From Mytilus trossulus (lineage: Eukaryota; Mollusca; Bivalvia; Mytilida; Mytilidae), in the NCBI RefSeq assembly GCF_036588685.1, contig NC_086378.1, forward strand, positions 37,115,578 to 37,179,577: 64,000 nt of DNA, given 5' to 3'. A program made the translations under genes and the position numbers. The notes below the pieces were generated by a model. That model did no database searches. It saw only the letters and a list, made by a program, of their open reading frames with translations, and was not told where the DNA came from. Numbering within the stretch: the first letter of the stretch is position 1; every line of letters starts with the position of its first letter. This document shows, piece by piece, positions 31,101 to 35,814 of this stretch.

Positions 31101-33223
31101 ACATTCATGTATCGCTGTAAATCATTTGAAATAAAATAATGAAAAGTCTGACACAAGGCCTTTTTAATGCATCAAAGAAACCCATCTCCTGATTCTTACT
31201 ATAATTAGATACAAGTGCTAGAAATTAAGATTGTATATGTAGACACTTGGTTTTGTCTGGTCTTTAAGATTAAAGATGGACGTTATATGTATATGGGCAA
31301 GATTTCAGTAATGCAGCAAATAGTGTGACGTTGAAATTGATAACTTTTATTCATTTTAAGAATGAGAGTGAACCAACTTTATTCATTTTGTAAAATAGAG
31401 GGCAAAAGACACCAATGGGTCATTCAAAACTCACAAGTTGAATAAAAACTGACCTAGCAATTGCAAAAAATGTAAAACAACGAAAAGGCCAAAAGTTCCA
31501 CAAAACACTGATAAAAAAATAAAGATTGAGGAACAACGAAAAGGCCAAAAGTTCCACAAAACAAGTAAAAAAAAGTACATGTACGGTTATTACAAAGGTT
31601 TCAAATTTTGCAGTGGCTTGAAGTGATATTTAGAAGTATATTCTAAAAACTATGTTTGAAAAAGTAATAATGTTTTGTTGCTGAAATTTTTTAAATATAT
31701 CATCTCCTCTAATTCTTACTTGATTTATATCGATCCTGGCCTGTTGATTATTTTTATTTAATCAACATGTGGTTCGTTTGATCTCAGTTCTTCATTGGTT
31801 AAATTTGTTTATGACGTCAAATTTTCTTGCTTTTCTCTGAAATTCCTATTGTGACGTTATGAAAAAAGGTGACCATGCCTCATGACTTCACGTAGAAAGA
31901 AAACATCTGTTTGCAAGTCGTTCGAAAAGAAGAATTAAGATTGTCTGCAAAAATCATTAGAGAAACAGATTCCACCACCAAATCTCGTGTAATATAATAT
32001 TTATCCACTCTCGACAGAAAATTTAAATGTCTTGAATGGATAAATATCAAATCAGTGGTAGAATCTATATGTATATGGTCTGATCTTTTAAGATTTGAAA
32101 AGTGCCAATCTCAAAAAACTTGTGACATTTATGTAATAGGTAAAATGGTCAGTACATCAATTCTGTCAAAATGTGAGCAAGTATGTGTTCATTACACCCA
32201 ATATTTTGGCCATCAATTTTGAAAAGCTGTAATGTCATATCAATGCTGTACCAATGGAAATGATAATAATGAAACTTTTTTTCTGCAGATATTGTACCGC
32301 AAAAAAAAGACATATCAGCAGTAAGTGAAGATGATGCAGATATAGATACACCAAACACAGGAATTGATAATATAGCAGAGGACTTTATTCCAGAATTGCA
32401 TGACGATGAAGTTGATGCTGATTTCAGCATTCCAATTCAAGAACATAGACCTGGTATGAATGTAAAAGTTTTCATATGAACTGATTGATAATTTTATGTA
32501 AAACCCTTATTTGTTATCTGATTTCAAAGGATGTTATTCATTGTGTTTGTCAGAAAATTCTGTATTATACGCTTTATGGTTAAACCTATAGTTTAATAAT
32601 TTTGTGTAACTGTTTTAGAAAGGTGAATTGAGTAGATCTTCTTTCCCTTGAATGTATCAATATTGAAAAACAAATGGCCTTTTTGGGGGGTTAGAAAATT
32701 AAGCAATCAAAAGCTCACAATATGTTTAAACCAAAAGTTAAATTATATAATAACTCTCCAAATTAAAATTTCCTATTAACTTAATAAGCCTATTGATTTT
32801 TGTTTGTCTTTTCAAATATAAGGAAAATTTTGTAGCCCAGTTTTTATAGATGCTTATATAACTTGTGAACGTATTTGGTTCTCTTAACCGTATCATGCTC
32901 TACATAGAAAACAAATCAGGTGATAGTCAATTGAATGTTAAAGTAATACTTTTATGGAATTCATATTCATACTTTCAGATAAAAAGAAATCTAGAAAAGA
33001 CAAAGTTCAACGCCAAAAATGGTCAGAGGATGATGTCCAGGAACTAGAGGACCTGTTTTCAGTTAATCTTAAAAAACTGAAATGTCCAAAACAAGCCGAA
33101 ATTGAAAAAAAAATTTCAATTAGCAAAAAAAATGGTGGTCTTATCCACAAAAGAAAGCGTGATAACATCAAGAAGAAAGTCAGCAATATGATTCAAAAAC
33201 TCAAAACCGTTGATAATGGTTAA
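1008..33223 (+). CDS. Gene 1: multi-exon PWWP-like / minisatellite / zinc-finger / Crypton-type recombinase-like protein, interrupted
   Basis: Gene-level entry. Coding exons: 1008-1165, 5028-7326 continuing at 17063-17916 (split by the retrotransposon), 18538-18611, 19851-21341, 23164-23287, 23662-23785, 25043-25161, 30789-30984, 32289-32453, 32979-33223 (stop TAA). From exon 2 onward every junction is GT/AG and in phase. Order of parts: PWWP-like segment, 24-residue repeats, acidic region, two zinc fingers, a helical region, a tyrosine-recombinase-like fold (R, LGH and Y retained), an acidic linker and a lysine-rich SANT-like C-terminus. The zinc-finger to C-terminus layout matches a family of uncharacterised multi-exon proteins I know from fish and invertebrates, related to Crypton YR transposons. 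The PWWP exon and repeats are not part of what I recall of that family. A nuclear, chromatin- or DNA-binding role is inference. As assembled, the retrotransposon LTR stop truncates it. Confidence 0.7.
2342..2448. repeat. Imperfect hairpin, arms of about 48 bases
   Basis: The left arm starts TTCATTGGGGT at 2342 and the right arm ends ACCCCAATGAA near 2445. The centre GAAGCGTGAAAGCGCTTC is itself palindromic. Arms pair with several mismatches. Probably a foldback-type non-autonomous element within intron 1. Confidence 0.7.
3508..4345. repeat. Tail fragment of the ATACGACC element, split by an insertion
   Basis: 3508-3602 matches the tail of the full element at about 63710-63805: both read TTTAATCACAATCCAAATT followed by an A/TCAGGGCTG-like stretch. 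After the inserted element (3604-4298) the tail resumes with GCTGTGTCCAGCTGAGCAT, comparable with GCTGTGCCCTGCAGAGCAT at 63828. Confidence 0.65.
3604..4298. mobile_element. Non-autonomous inverted-repeat element (695 bp)
   Basis: A perfect 23-base terminal inverted repeat: AGGTAGCAATAAACAGTTAG plus CAC at 3604-3626 and its reverse complement at 4276-4298. The interior has no credible ORF. It sits inside an older dispersed-element tail, so it is a nested insertion. The target duplication is unclear and the superfamily is not assigned. Confidence 0.8.
4855..4995 (-). repeat. Dispersed mussel-type repeat, inverted copy
   Basis: The reverse complement reads TGTGGTATGAGTGCCAATGA, followed by GTTAACAATTATAGG, as in the + strand copy at 18945-19020. 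It ends about 30 bases before exon 2 of gene 1. Confidence 0.75.
5028..7326 (+). CDS. Gene 1 exon 2, left part: repeat-rich segment up to the insertion
   Basis: The 3' splice site CTTTCTTTTGCAG| ends at 5027. About 28 residues of unique sequence (ending near KKHEIST) lead into the repeat that begins at 5114. 31 complete units and the start of a 32nd follow. The reading frame runs on into the retrotransposon LTR and stops at TAG 7337-7339, adding only V-T-K after the last host residues. An exactly in-frame ATG at 5000 lies within the intron before the splice site and is probably not the real start. Confidence 0.75.
5114..7326 (+). repeat. Coding minisatellite, 31 full units of 72 or 66 bp (left block)
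   Basis: Each unit starts GAGCTTCCTATAACA (ELPIT). The long form is 24 residues: ELPIT[S/V]GEDTHV, then RDIQEQRS[V/E]HNT. Eight of the 31 units lack the two codons for H-V (66 bp: units 6, 8, 11, 18, 21, 24, 27 and 30). 23 x 72 + 8 x 66 = 2184 bases, which places unit 32 exactly at 7298. Variants are few: GTT/AGT (V/S), one TTT (F), and GTA/GAA (V/E). All length changes are multiples of three. Confidence 0.97.
7327..8427 (+). repeat. 5' LTR
   Basis: 1101 bases, ends TGTTAC/GTAACA. Inside: a 12-base inverted repeat (ATTATCCAGACT and AGTCTGGATAAT, near 7411 and 7462), a second inverted pair GCCGTGGG/CCCACGGC around 7828-7904, a CCAAT-like AACCAATG, and a TATA box at 7936. The sixth base pair of codons after entry from the host exon forms an in-frame TAG (7337-7339). 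Confidence 0.95.
7936..7944 (+). promoter_or_regulatory. LTR promoter: TATA box
   Basis: TATAAAAAG, with GC-rich sequence before it and transcription expected about 30 bases on, near 7965-7970. A copy is at 16571 in the 3' LTR, pointing toward the rest of the host exon. Position and sequence are seen; activity is inferred. Confidence 0.7.
8428..8600 (+). other. Retrotransposon leader with primer-binding site
   Basis: Two bases after the LTR comes TGGTGTCCGGCAGTGGGA (8430-8447). It begins with TGG, as a primer-binding site complementary to a tRNA 3' CCA end would. The core resembles Leu-type primer sites (TGGTGTC...GTGGGA), but the exact tRNA is not established. The rest is an AT-rich leader up to the gag ATG at 8601. 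Confidence 0.75.
8601..10049 (+). CDS. gag: Retrotransposon gag polyprotein
   Basis: 482 codons. The N-terminal part is acidic and serine-rich. Residues about 50-135 are rich in N, K, L and M with heptad-like spacing, probably coiled coil. A capsid-like region starts near residue 245 (FTYDGKSDWVDYRVHF) and continues to about 410. A zinc knuckle C-x2-C-x4-H-x4-C (CYYCHKPGHTAKKC; C439, C442, H447, C452) follows, typical of nucleocapsid RNA binding. It ends in TAA at 10047-10049, overlapping the pol frame. Intact, with no internal stops. Confidence 0.93.
   Translation: MNRGEGSEDEIESRSISPFSGSSRATTPEMLSPSQVRFQGDNFYQTAQFNEIKIQVDKITSQVNVNTKNIIMLKTDIGSLDNKLEYQMTHIDNRLHSNEQNMKRQLDNHEEAMKRHLESNNNLLNNIENMLTKKFNTENEQESSPKSPVRTNTNSPIETYRQTSLTIIPDGGDYNTVISQQNLPRTNTLCDLENSPAVQPTSVVNNSAFVPIYTIPQQVPHTVSKPAASNKPHQHSSNVNIGYTKPFTYDGKSDWVDYRVHFDTVSKLNNWPDEIKVLKLISCMQGAALATVGHIDTNNPPSYNDLMQTLNKRFSPPNQSEMYMTQIDARIRRRGESLPELAQDIKRLVRLANPTAPLDVQDNLAYRAFRNALNDQELEWAIVQTSTDTIDEALHLALKYEAYHLSRKRPSLRYQTNEPNTKSSKTSYTKEQDDQSNLCYYCHKPGHTAKKCRKRLFDQKNVLNDVQNLNYSQRQSLEDPEN
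10034..12229 (+). CDS. pol: Retrotransposon pol, part 1: protease, reverse transcriptase, RNase H
   Basis: The frame is open from 10034, just after a TGA, and overlaps the end of gag by 16 bases in the -1 frame; the first ATG is at 10151. Numbering from that ATG: aspartic protease D15-T-G-S; a linker; RT from about residue 270, with the fingers/palm and the YLDD catalytic box at about 436-439; RNase H with DTDAS near 583 and the DH/TDH motifs after 650. It stops at TAA 12227-12229, inside the conserved end of the RNase H region, where an A run (12218-12221) appears to carry one extra base. Integrase follows in the next frame. Confidence 0.93.
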   Translation, partial: GPGKLIGAESKGQLSAVGDENIPRPVLFQLKQDINEGLFMSLSIHNHNVNCLMDTGSSMSVLNTSIYNKFSQKVKVHLMPYRCKLRMANGSHVVPLGVLSLPIKLGDQVIQQEMIIADIEIPAVLGYDFMVKNKCVIDIANCTLKLNNQTIACELESQIPSLFRITIGQKVTIPPRSEMMVKANINEGVTGKANLVIDSTAELLQDRGILVAKALYKGEQSELPIRVMNLSDSPQTLTKNSWAANAELLPEQNIMNETTHDESEGIPQFKEIYDRCKNVLTPEQTSTLKNLLHKNQKAFSMSKYDIGLTDIVQHKIDTNGARPVKHAPRRLPIAQRKEVEVEIKKMLDNDIIRPSQSPYSSPLVIVRKADSSIRVCCDFRSVNLSSIKDSYPLPRIDDSLDALRGNSWFSTLDLVSGYYQVAMDPQDAPKTAFVTSQGLFEFKRMPFGLCNAGATFERLMEYVLAGLQWEICIVYLDDIIVFSKSFDEHVTRLQTVFDRLYTAGLKIAPKKCYLFQKQVTFLGHVVSSEGISPDPSKVAAVKEWPTPTNIKEVRSFLGTCSYYRKFIRDFSKIASPLHRLTQKNVLFKWTSECAEAFLILKNVLITSPILIYPTLDKEFILDTDASGTGSGAVLSQIGDDGKEHVVAYYSKSFSKPEKNYCVTRRELLAIINAVKHFHHYLYGVHFCVRTDHGALTWITNFKNPEGQLARWLEILGTYNYTIKYRAGLKTW
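12222..13787 (+). CDS. pol: Retrotransposon pol, part 2: integrase
   Basis: Continues pol in the +1 frame; there is no convincing ATG of its own at the junction, so it was probably joined to part 1. Counting from 12240: a zinc-binding HHCC region (H147, H154, C184, C187), the DDE core D216-x59-D276-x35-E312 (IDLLGP, TDQGSQF and VERLNG motifs) and a C-terminal GPY/F-like module (WEGPF...VNRLKPY). D-D-35-E spacing is classical for retroviral-type integrases. It ends at TAA 13785-13787. The catalytic residues are all present; only the frame break upstream compromises the polyprotein. Confidence 0.93.
   Translation, partial: HGNADGLSRRPCSKSCTHCEKQENQKQTDENSDSLELMEIRAMSADNQDQVESNPIATNWVQGKSQNELMESQIQDPIIKIVREWKVNSDVKPQWQEISHLSKIHKAYWAQWDRLVVVDGILYRKWINTITNTQSLQYILPHTFRREVLKLLHDDPLAGHMGIKRTGARVRHRFYWVGYQTFVDKYCQRCIECQKRKGPSKGTRASMKTYVVGETMDRVAIDLLGPIPQTYNGNRYLMVITDYFTRYAEAYPIPNIFASTVADKMVTEFICRYGVPTQIHTDQGSQFTSDLFLQLCKLLHIDKTRNSPFHPQSSGLVERLNGTIEDMLSKVVSKNQRDWDTYVPLLMLAYRSAPHETLGESPNNMMFGREVHMPIDLIYGVQSPDGKLSRPEYIDQLTSRMDKVHTVVRDRLVHAAARQKRKYDLTSKNSQYKVGDGVMLRDSKKYKGRSPKFQFKWEGPFTVIKQISDILYQIQEGPKSKTKIIHVNRLKPYKGYLKRWYQPPGEPALNTRGQTKDRTDK
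13788..14627 (+). other. Retrotransposon spacer between integrase and ORF3, with 3' splice site
   Basis: 840 bases with no long ORF, AT-rich, with a short (AT)n near 14150. Just before ORF3 there is a pyrimidine-rich tract, TTCCTTTCTTTTATTTTATAG, ending at 14624, a strong-looking 3' splice site three bases before the ATG at 14628. This suggests that ORF3 is expressed from a spliced subgenomic RNA, as envelope genes are in env-bearing Gypsy elements. The matching donor is not certain; CAG|GTTAGA near 7964 and AAG|GTTGAT near 8373 are weak candidates. Confidence 0.6.
14628..15875 (+). CDS. Retrotransposon ORF3: C2H2 zinc-finger protein with three PxDL[S/T] motifs
   Basis: 415 codons, not related to any envelope protein: no signal peptide, no membrane segment. 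Two C2H2 fingers at the N-terminus: C10-x2-C13 with H26 and H29/H31, then C37-x2-C40 with H55 and H60. A long Pro/Ser/Thr-rich middle contains an internal duplication (PSPSPVPV...LPSQSDETP, twice) and three short motifs of the CtBP-binding type: PIDLT at 222, PMDLS at 241 and PLDLSKK at 296. The C-terminal 60 residues are basic then end WTANYTEE. A role in DNA binding and recruitment of a corepressor is inference from these motifs. Codon use and AT content match the rest of the element, and the frame is intact. Confidence 0.85.
   Translation: MDVPIWNHQCEDCGKRFPTSTKLNKHRRHNHGTKIQCRYCPWTCSADDKYRLRQHETSRHTYHQFYPGDTPRHTGSVKSSVERVEKTFPTRSQPTHTYPPSSISPRHSEATIQQITELLDEQMPDFAELLNEPRTPSPMKRLRNDETTPTLSPTLFIPSNILFSKYLEPISPEPFKDNPVMTYSPSDQPFISRPSPSPVPVSLSLPSQSDETPIPSSPIYTPIDLTKSVTPIIVDQTNEEPMDLSMSSKNLLPTTSPEPLPQPSPLPSPVPSSSNVPSPSPVPVLLSLPSQSDETPLDLSKKSDNKILPAEIDCTLPTNQWKKPTEIKVDPSDNNDASLDPRLFFAGAPSSYMKHPLAKTLQEQINLCRKTRASRYQRRLIPIGTSRIMKEERCYLPDGTVLELRDTWTANYTEE
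15949..15961 (+). promoter_or_regulatory. Polypurine tract
   Basis: GTGGGTGGGGGTAA lies immediately before the TGTTAC start of the 3' LTR, the expected primer site for plus-strand synthesis. It is interrupted by two T residues, which is tolerated in many elements. Confidence 0.7.
15962..17062 (+). repeat. 3' LTR
   Basis: The same 1101 bases as the 5' LTR, offset 8635; I find no difference on visual comparison. It ends GTAACA, followed directly by host ATACACATG. Its TATA box (16571) could drive transcription into the remaining host exon. Confidence 0.95.
17063..17622 (+). repeat. Coding minisatellite, right block
   Basis: Continuation of the 72-bp repeat after the retrotransposon: the end of one unit, seven full units (S, V, V, V, S, S, S at the variable position), and the first nine bases of another. 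None is of the 66-bp form. Together with the left block the uninterrupted array had 39 units. Confidence 0.97.
17063..17916 (+). CDS. Gene 1 exon 2, right part: last repeats and acidic segment
   Basis: Begins with the target duplication ATAC and completes the interrupted repeat unit. Seven further units follow, all of the 72-bp form, to a final truncated ELP at 17614-17622. Then unique sequence (KGGNVYTFSLGEMQ...) rich in D and E, ending FPKDEIQ. The donor CAG|GTAAAA at 17917 leaves phase 0, which agrees with the next exon. Without splicing the frame would stop at 18001-18003. Confidence 0.75.
18538..18611 (+). CDS. Gene 1 exon 3
   Basis: Acceptor TTTGTAG| at 18537, donor TTAG|GTACAT at 18612. 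74 bases, entering in phase 0 and leaving two bases, which fits both neighbours. Encodes EIIGHDVMDVDDGKKC followed by a basic KKRRWKRIR, a plausible nuclear localisation signal. The alternative acceptor at 18523 gives an early stop and was not used. Confidence 0.65.
18612..19850. other. Gene 1 intron 3
   Basis: Contains a dispersed repeat at 18930-19150. The rest is AT-rich with no coding or structural feature that I can support. Confidence 0.6.
18930..19150 (+). repeat. Dispersed mussel-type repeat
   Basis: Begins AAGAAGATGTGGTATGAGTG and CCAATGAGACAACTTTCCAT, then TTAACAATTATAGGTCAAAG and an ACAACCTTCAACATGGATCC stretch. I know this family as very common in mussel genomes. Related pieces are at 4855-4995 (inverted), 21595-21740, 23325-23600 and 38285-38515 (inverted). 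Confidence 0.75.
19851..21341 (+). CDS. Gene 1 exon 4: zinc fingers and helical region
   Basis: Acceptor TTTTGAAG| at 19850, donor TTAAA|GTGAGT at 21342; joins exon 3 in phase to give ...RYTDSDMEFE. Counting from the M at 19867: an acidic N-terminus with a tripled NNSD; residues about 118-140 carry C-x2-C...H...H (HPCPFCGIMQ...SHHILSTKH); residues about 214-235 carry CPSCLGWF...FQRHQSNC (C-x2-C-x12-H-x4-C). The rest is helical with no recognised catalytic motif, corresponding to the core-binding part of YR-type proteins. This arrangement is characteristic of the uncharacterised Crypton-like family noted for the whole gene. Confidence 0.85.
21342..23163. other. Gene 1 intron 4
   Basis: Contains a diverged dispersed repeat at 21595-21740 (GAGATGTGGTTTATTGCCAA and ACCTTCAACAATGAG) and a TGACCTCATTTTCATGGTTC-type repeat at 22135-22660. 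No exon is visible in the remainder. Confidence 0.6.
22135..22660. repeat. TGACCTCATTTTCATGGTTC repeat, several diverged units
   Basis: The phrase CTTGACCTCATTTTCATGGTTCA recurs near 22150, 22418 and 22548, each followed by AATGTTAAGTTTTTG and GTCAACTATATTTGG. Related copies lie at 33535-34035 and 54535-54835. Confidence 0.7.
23164..23287 (+). CDS. Gene 1 exon 5
   Basis: Acceptor AAATTTCAG| at 23163, donor AAG|GTATGC at 23288. Joins exon 4 through a split AA|T codon and ends in phase 0. Encodes NLSDYRRRKSTPDE... to VVMIRGK. The RRR-K and MIRGK edges match the family pattern at the start of the catalytic part (a conserved RGK before the next strand). Confidence 0.8.
23325..23600 (+). repeat. 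Dispersed mussel-type repeat
   Basis: Starts AATAAGAAGATACATTGGTA with GCTAATGAGACA, ends near AGTTGAAAAGGGCTTAACTC. Fills most of the intron between exons 5 and 6. Known to me as a frequent mussel repeat. Confidence 0.7.
23662..23785 (+). CDS. Gene 1 exon 6
   Basis: Acceptor TTATAAAG| at 23661 (weak tract), donor TTCCA|GTAAGT at 23786. Encodes GGKAVPVIIPKDAV...PPSKYLFANS. The VPVxxP strand and the YLFANS strand are conserved features of the Crypton-like family's catalytic domain. Phase 0 in, one base left over out. Confidence 0.8.
23786..25042. other. Gene 1 intron 6
   Basis: About 1.26 kb of AT-rich sequence with no repeat or coding feature that I can identify. Confidence 0.5.
25043..25161 (+). 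CDS. Gene 1 exon 7: recombinase-like box with Arg
   Basis: Acceptor TTTTTTGCAG| at 25042, donor ATGCAG|GTATT at 25162. Encodes NAGVFRGYDAIGAVKK...LVKTSNMRKYMATMMQ. The T-S-x-x-R-K-Y/H-x-A-T stretch aligns with the box of tyrosine recombinases that carries a catalytic arginine (L-R-H-x-x-A-T in XerD-like enzymes). The preceding His is not conserved here. Confidence 0.8.
25200..26345. repeat. Dispersed element with 193-bp internal tandem units
   Basis: After a GTCGAGCCTTCGACTTTAGT head and a GTCGGCGTCGTCGG stretch, ATTCACTCTGTGGTTAAA recurs at about 25296, 25480, 25673, 25865 and 26058, a period of 192-193. Each unit includes CCAAACTTGGACAGAAGCTT. The last unit is broken by the element at 26352 and resumes after 26876. 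Confidence 0.88.
26352..26869. mobile_element. Non-autonomous inverted-repeat element (518 bp) with 6-bp target duplication
   Basis: Terminal repeats CATAGATGCCAACC (26352-26365) and GGTTGGCATCTATG (26856-26869), flanked on both sides by CTATCA (26346-26351 and 26870-26875). The interior includes repeated TTTTTCCG/TTACGG motifs and no credible ORF. It interrupts the 193-bp repeat, so it is younger than that array. Confidence 0.85.
27236..28190. mobile_element. Large inverted-repeat element with TTGCGCCA sub-repeats
   Basis: The left end (about 27245-27345) and right end (about 28035-28175) are imperfect inverted copies of each other, each holding CTGATAGC, GCTTTTGCGCCAATT and two or more TTTCATTTGCGCCA sub-repeats. 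The arms are about 105-140 bases, with some sub-repeats missing from the left. The interior is AT-rich with no ORF. Non-autonomous; superfamily not assigned. Confidence 0.75.
28298..28512. mobile_element. Small inverted-repeat element (about 215 bp)
   Basis: The left end TTGGTTTGCCCAAACCCTAC at 28300 and the right end GTAGCGTTTGGGCAAACAAA finishing about 28510 are inverted copies, with GGTAGGTAGG tracts inside each end. No ORF. Confidence 0.7.
29020..29416. mobile_element. Tc1/mariner-type MITE (397 bp)
   Basis: Starts CAGTATGTGGTCAAAAGTAT and ends as the inverse of CAGTATGTGGCCAAAAGTTT, flanked by TA on both sides (29018-29019, 29417-29418). The CAGT...GG[T/C]CAAAAGT terminus and TA target are typical of Tc1/mariner. 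The element also has longer imperfect pairing inside (AACTTGGCAC and GTGCCAAGTT). No transposase. Confidence 0.85.
30789..30984 (+). CDS. Gene 1 exon 8: recombinase-like box with LGH and Tyr
   Basis: Acceptor TTTGTTTCAG| at 30788, donor GAAG|GTAATT at 30985. Encodes ...WILDHLGHTMDVHRVHYRQT... then an amphipathic SKLLLIQ segment and FVGKKLEDI. The LGH followed 10-11 residues on by a Tyr in H-Y-R corresponds to the last catalytic His and the nucleophilic Tyr of tyrosine recombinases. With the Arg in exon 7 the core residues R, H and Y are present, but activity is not shown and the protein may be a domesticated derivative. Confidence 0.85.
30985..32288. other. Gene 1 intron 8
   Basis: Contains a mussel-type repeat at about 31390-31570 in which CAACGAAAAGGCCAAAAGTT is duplicated 58 bases apart (31479 and 31537), and an imperfect hairpin at about 31970-32065 (ATTCCACCAC...GTGGTAGAAT ends). 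Nothing else is recognised. Confidence 0.6.
32289..32453 (+). CDS. Gene 1 exon 9: acidic linker
   Basis: Acceptor TTTCTGCAG| at 32288, donor CCTG|GTATGA at 32454. Starts D-I-V-P after the split codon and is dominated by D and E (SEDDADIDTPNTGIDN...). 165 bases; one split base at each side keeps the phase. Sequence is low complexity and gives no specific function. Confidence 0.75.
32979..33223 (+). CDS. Gene 1 exon 10: basic, SANT-like C-terminus
   Basis: Acceptor TACTTTCAG| at 32978; stop TAA 33221-33223. Encodes DKKKSRKD... QKWSEDDVQELEDLF..., a lysine-rich segment and NIKKKVSNMIQKL at the end. W-S-x-x-(D/E)-V-x-x-L resembles the first helix of SANT/Myb-like domains, and the family commonly ends in such a domain, suggesting DNA or histone-tail binding. 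A polyadenylation signal is not certain; AATAAA-type sequences lie near 33256. Confidence 0.8.
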
Positions 33224-35814
33224 TATTGAAAATTATTTTACAGGACAAATATAAATAAAAATAAATATTGGCTCACCTGAGGTTAATAAACTTGTCTTTT
33301 TTATCGCTGACATAGGGTAGGTTAGGCTGGTTTTTTTTATTATTTGTTGGTTGCATATTTTAATATGAAATTTTGTAATTTTGTCTGAGAAGGAAATAAA
33401 ATTCCTAAGATATAATTATGAATACATTTACTGTTTATTTAAACAATATTGTAAACCTGGAAGCAACAAGAAAATCTCTTTGAATAAAGCTTCATATTTT
33501 AGAAGGTTTTTCGAGCTGGATAATCCATATTTGGTACATGTGAACTTGACCTCATTTTCATGGTTTAATGACAATTTAAAAATTCTGAGTTAAAATTGGT
33601 AATAGGACAGCTATTTGGTAATAAATTAATTGCTTAATATATGTGTCTGTCAGACTAGGTTAACCTGACCTTTACCACATTTCAGGAATCAGTGATTAAG
33701 TGAGTTAATATGACTAGAGAGGAATAAAACTTAGCAGGGGCCCAGTCGCCCATGGCCCTAGATTTTGTGCTGGGCTACTTAAATTTTGATAAAATTTGGT
33801 TCAATATACAAACGTCAATTAGGAACAATTTTGTCTGTGCTACCAGCTTGAATTTCCCAAGTTTTATCCCTGCTAGATCCATTTCTCATGTATTTTAAGC
33901 AATAGGTCAACTGTAGTAGGTGTATAGAATGATTGTTAAGAATACATCTCTTATCTGACAGGGTTGATCTTGACATTAACCTTATTTTCATGGATAATTG
34001 ATAATATTAAATTTTCTGTTTTACTTGAAGCAAAACTTTATATATATAATTCAGTTAAAGATCTTCGCTACACTTGTTTTGACTTTTTGTCTGATATTTG
34101 AATCCTCTAGTTTTATCCATATAGTGCCACTTCTTGATTTATTTTATTACATTTGGTTTTAAAAGCCATTTTTGAAAATCTTATACAATCCTTGTTATTT
34201 TTTATTTGTTTTTAAGAAAAGGTTCACAATGTTAAATGCATGAAAAATCTTAAATTTCCCTACAAATGTCCTTTTGGTTATTTCTCTAAACAAGGACAAA
34301 GACATTTCATTTTTTATGCTTTTCAAGATCCGTTATTTATATTCTATCAGTTTATAGTCTTTTAATAAAATCTTGTTATTTTGAGACATAGGAGCTAATT
34401 CTGATCATCCTTAAATCAGTTTAGCAGACCAAACATTTCAGCATGTGCACTCTTAGTTATTTTTGTGTTTATGTATAGATTTATTTTTATTTGATGATGG
34501 GCTTTATGGGATTAAATTTGTACAGGCATTTTTTTTTGTGAGACTTGGCAACAGTTAAAATTATTGTTTATTTTACTACTGTGAGAAAAAACTCAAAAGA
34601 ATTTGTCATAAAGTGAAGATTTATTATATGTATTTTTTTTGTCTTGTCTACTGAGATTGACATTATATGTATATTTTGTTTTATAATATCTGCTACACGT
34701 AATTGCTGAAGACAGGGCATTAGTGTGTACAGTTATGGTAGTAGAAATGTTTTTCAAACTTGTTTATGTGTGAAATTTATTCATCCATTTGGGACAGATG
34801 CCACATGATGTAAAATTACTGCATCTTTTATCAAGGACCTTATGCCAAAGTAACTTTATGGAAACTACTGTTACTAATTTGAGAAACTAATATTTGCAAT
34901 TTGGACATTCATGGTACCGACATATTTTTGATTTTTTTTAATTGAAAAACAAAACTATAGAATGGATATGTGTACTCATTTTCAATATTACCCTGTAAAC
35001 AAGAAAGTATTCAATTATGAAAAATAAGGGTTCCCTTTGAACAACTGGGCCTAGTGTGAGAAGTTACCACAATTAATTTTCAGATCCATAGATCAAATAG
35101 ACAGGAGGTACAGTTATTGTTTTTGGTAAACTTGTCAAAATTAGATTTATACCACAACTAAAAAAAATCTTTGAAAATTTGACTGAAATAATTGAGGTTA
35201 TTTGAAATTCTAAGGTGACTTGTTCAAGCTTATAATGTTACAAATAAGTTACTCCTGTTGTCCTAATGGTGTTAAATGTCTAAAATACTGTATGGGATTA
35301 TTTTTATTTCCCAGTTTACTTGTCTCAAACTATAATATCTGAGTATTTTGGTATGAAAATAATAAATATGTTTGCCTGTAATATGTTTATTCACTGTGAC
35401 ATTGCCAATTTTCATCACAGTAACAATCCACATAATATCTTGTCTCAAAATAAAAAATGATCTAATGATTTCTATAGTAGGGACCAGTTGTTTAAAATTT
35501 GCACTAATTATTTCTGTGTAATTTGTTTTCATTGCAACACCAAATTATAGAATGCACTGTCATTAATTGTTTAAAGAAATTGTGTACACATTTTCAGTCT
35601 TGTTCTGTGTACAAGACAGTATTTAATTTTAAAAAAATAGATCACTTTGAACAACTGGTCCCAGTGTGAGAAGTTTTACTTAAACACAATATATGTTCAG
35701 ATCCATAAGAAGTTTATGCAGTTGGTACAGTGAACTTAGAAAATATTGCATTTTTGTATTGTTATTAAAAGTTAAAATTCATTGAAAATTTGATAGAATG
35801 AATATTGTGTTTTT
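33224..35814. other. Intergenic region downstream of gene 1
   Basis: Holds diverged TGACCTCATTTTCATGG repeats (33535-34035) and an old direct duplication: 34955-35120 and 35547-35735 share TATAGAATG, GAACAACTGG.CC.AGTGTG and TTCAGATCCATA blocks. No gene is seen; the short ORFs have no coding character. Confidence 0.6.
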
